Positions 5,172 through 5,257 of a stretch of DNA of 5,257 nucleotides are shown one piece after another (position 1 is the first letter of the stretch; every line of letters begins with the position of its first letter). The notes below the pieces were generated by a model. That model was not told where the DNA came from. It worked only from the letters and a program-made list of their open reading frames with translations, and searched no databases. Origin of the DNA: Paracoccaceae bacterium. Lineage in GTDB: Bacteria > Pseudomonadota > Alphaproteobacteria > Rhodobacterales > Rhodobacteraceae. The stretch spans positions 1 through 5,257 of the forward strand of contig SLKW01000317.1 in NCBI GenBank assembly GCA_007134405.1, in the 5' to 3' direction. The translations under genes and the position numbers were made by a program.

Positions 5172-5257
5172 TCAGGCGGTCCATTTCGTCAGGAGAAACT
5201 GGAAGGTCGCACCCACCGCGGCCCCGACGAGCAGCGCCGCGAAAAGCGGCCAGGTCA
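5172..5257 (-). CDS. C-terminal end of an unidentified membrane protein (partial)
   Basis: On the minus strand an open frame enters from the right edge and ends with TGA at 5174-5172. The 27 visible residues begin TWPLFAALLVGAAVGATFQF and end LLTKWTA. They form one hydrophobic, Ala/Gly-rich helix of about 20 residues closed by a Lys-Trp, as expected for the last transmembrane segment of an inner-membrane protein. The family cannot be recognised from this piece. It is convergent with the zinc-finger gene with no spacer. A chance open frame over 27 codons in GC-rich DNA is possible, but the clean membrane-helix composition and the abutting stop favour a real gene. It could in principle be a permease for the ABC ATPase upstream, but nothing visible supports that. 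Confidence 0.6.
   Translation of the reverse strand, partial: TWPLFAALLVGAAVGATFQFLLTKWTA

Overview
The window is dense, GC-rich bacterial DNA. Its gene set points to an alphaproteobacterium of the Rhodobacteraceae, probably near Paracoccus or Rhodobacter. The main clues are an NDUFS6-type zinc-finger protein (the mitochondrial complex I accessory family), a DUF721/DciA protein next to a CPHC thioredoxin-fold protein, and a CoxM-type FAD subunit ending beside mutY. This placement rests on protein character and remembered synteny, not on a search.

Layout. (1) 1-174, plus: the last 57 codons of a CoxM/xanthine dehydrogenase-type FAD-binding subunit. (2) 171-1244, minus: complete mutY, convergent with the first gene; the two stop codons share the palindrome CTAG. 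(3) 1245-1344: a 100-bp divergent promoter region. (4) 1345-3817, plus: a three-gene run with gaps of 2 and 8 bp, made of dciA-like DUF721, a DsbA-family disulfide oxidoreductase and a class III (CaiB/BaiF) CoA-transferase. (5) 3818-3919: a 102-bp convergent spacer with a 14-bp perfect palindrome, a hairpin with a T-rich loop and a second 14-bp palindrome beside the next stop codon. (6) 3920-4849, minus: a YadG-type ABC ATPase. (7) 4850-4961: a second divergent control region. (8) 4962-5171, plus: a zf-CHCC (NDUFS6-like) protein. (9) 5172-5257, minus: the C-terminal end of an unidentified membrane protein whose stop codon abuts the zinc-finger gene's stop (TGATCA).

The genes are mostly housekeeping: oxidative DNA repair (MutY), replicative helicase loading (DciA), envelope disulfide formation (DsbA), acyl-CoA metabolism, ABC export and respiratory complex I assembly. 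The dciA-dsbA-CoA-transferase run is probably one transcript by spacing, but the three products share no obvious pathway. I see no mobile element, CRISPR array, RNA gene, phage or defence signature. I found no convincing undescribed system. The items most worth a second look are the palindromes in the 3818-3919 spacer, the atypical C-terminus of the CoA-transferase, the ABC ATPase without an adjacent permease, and the two convergent gene pairs with overlapping or abutting stops.
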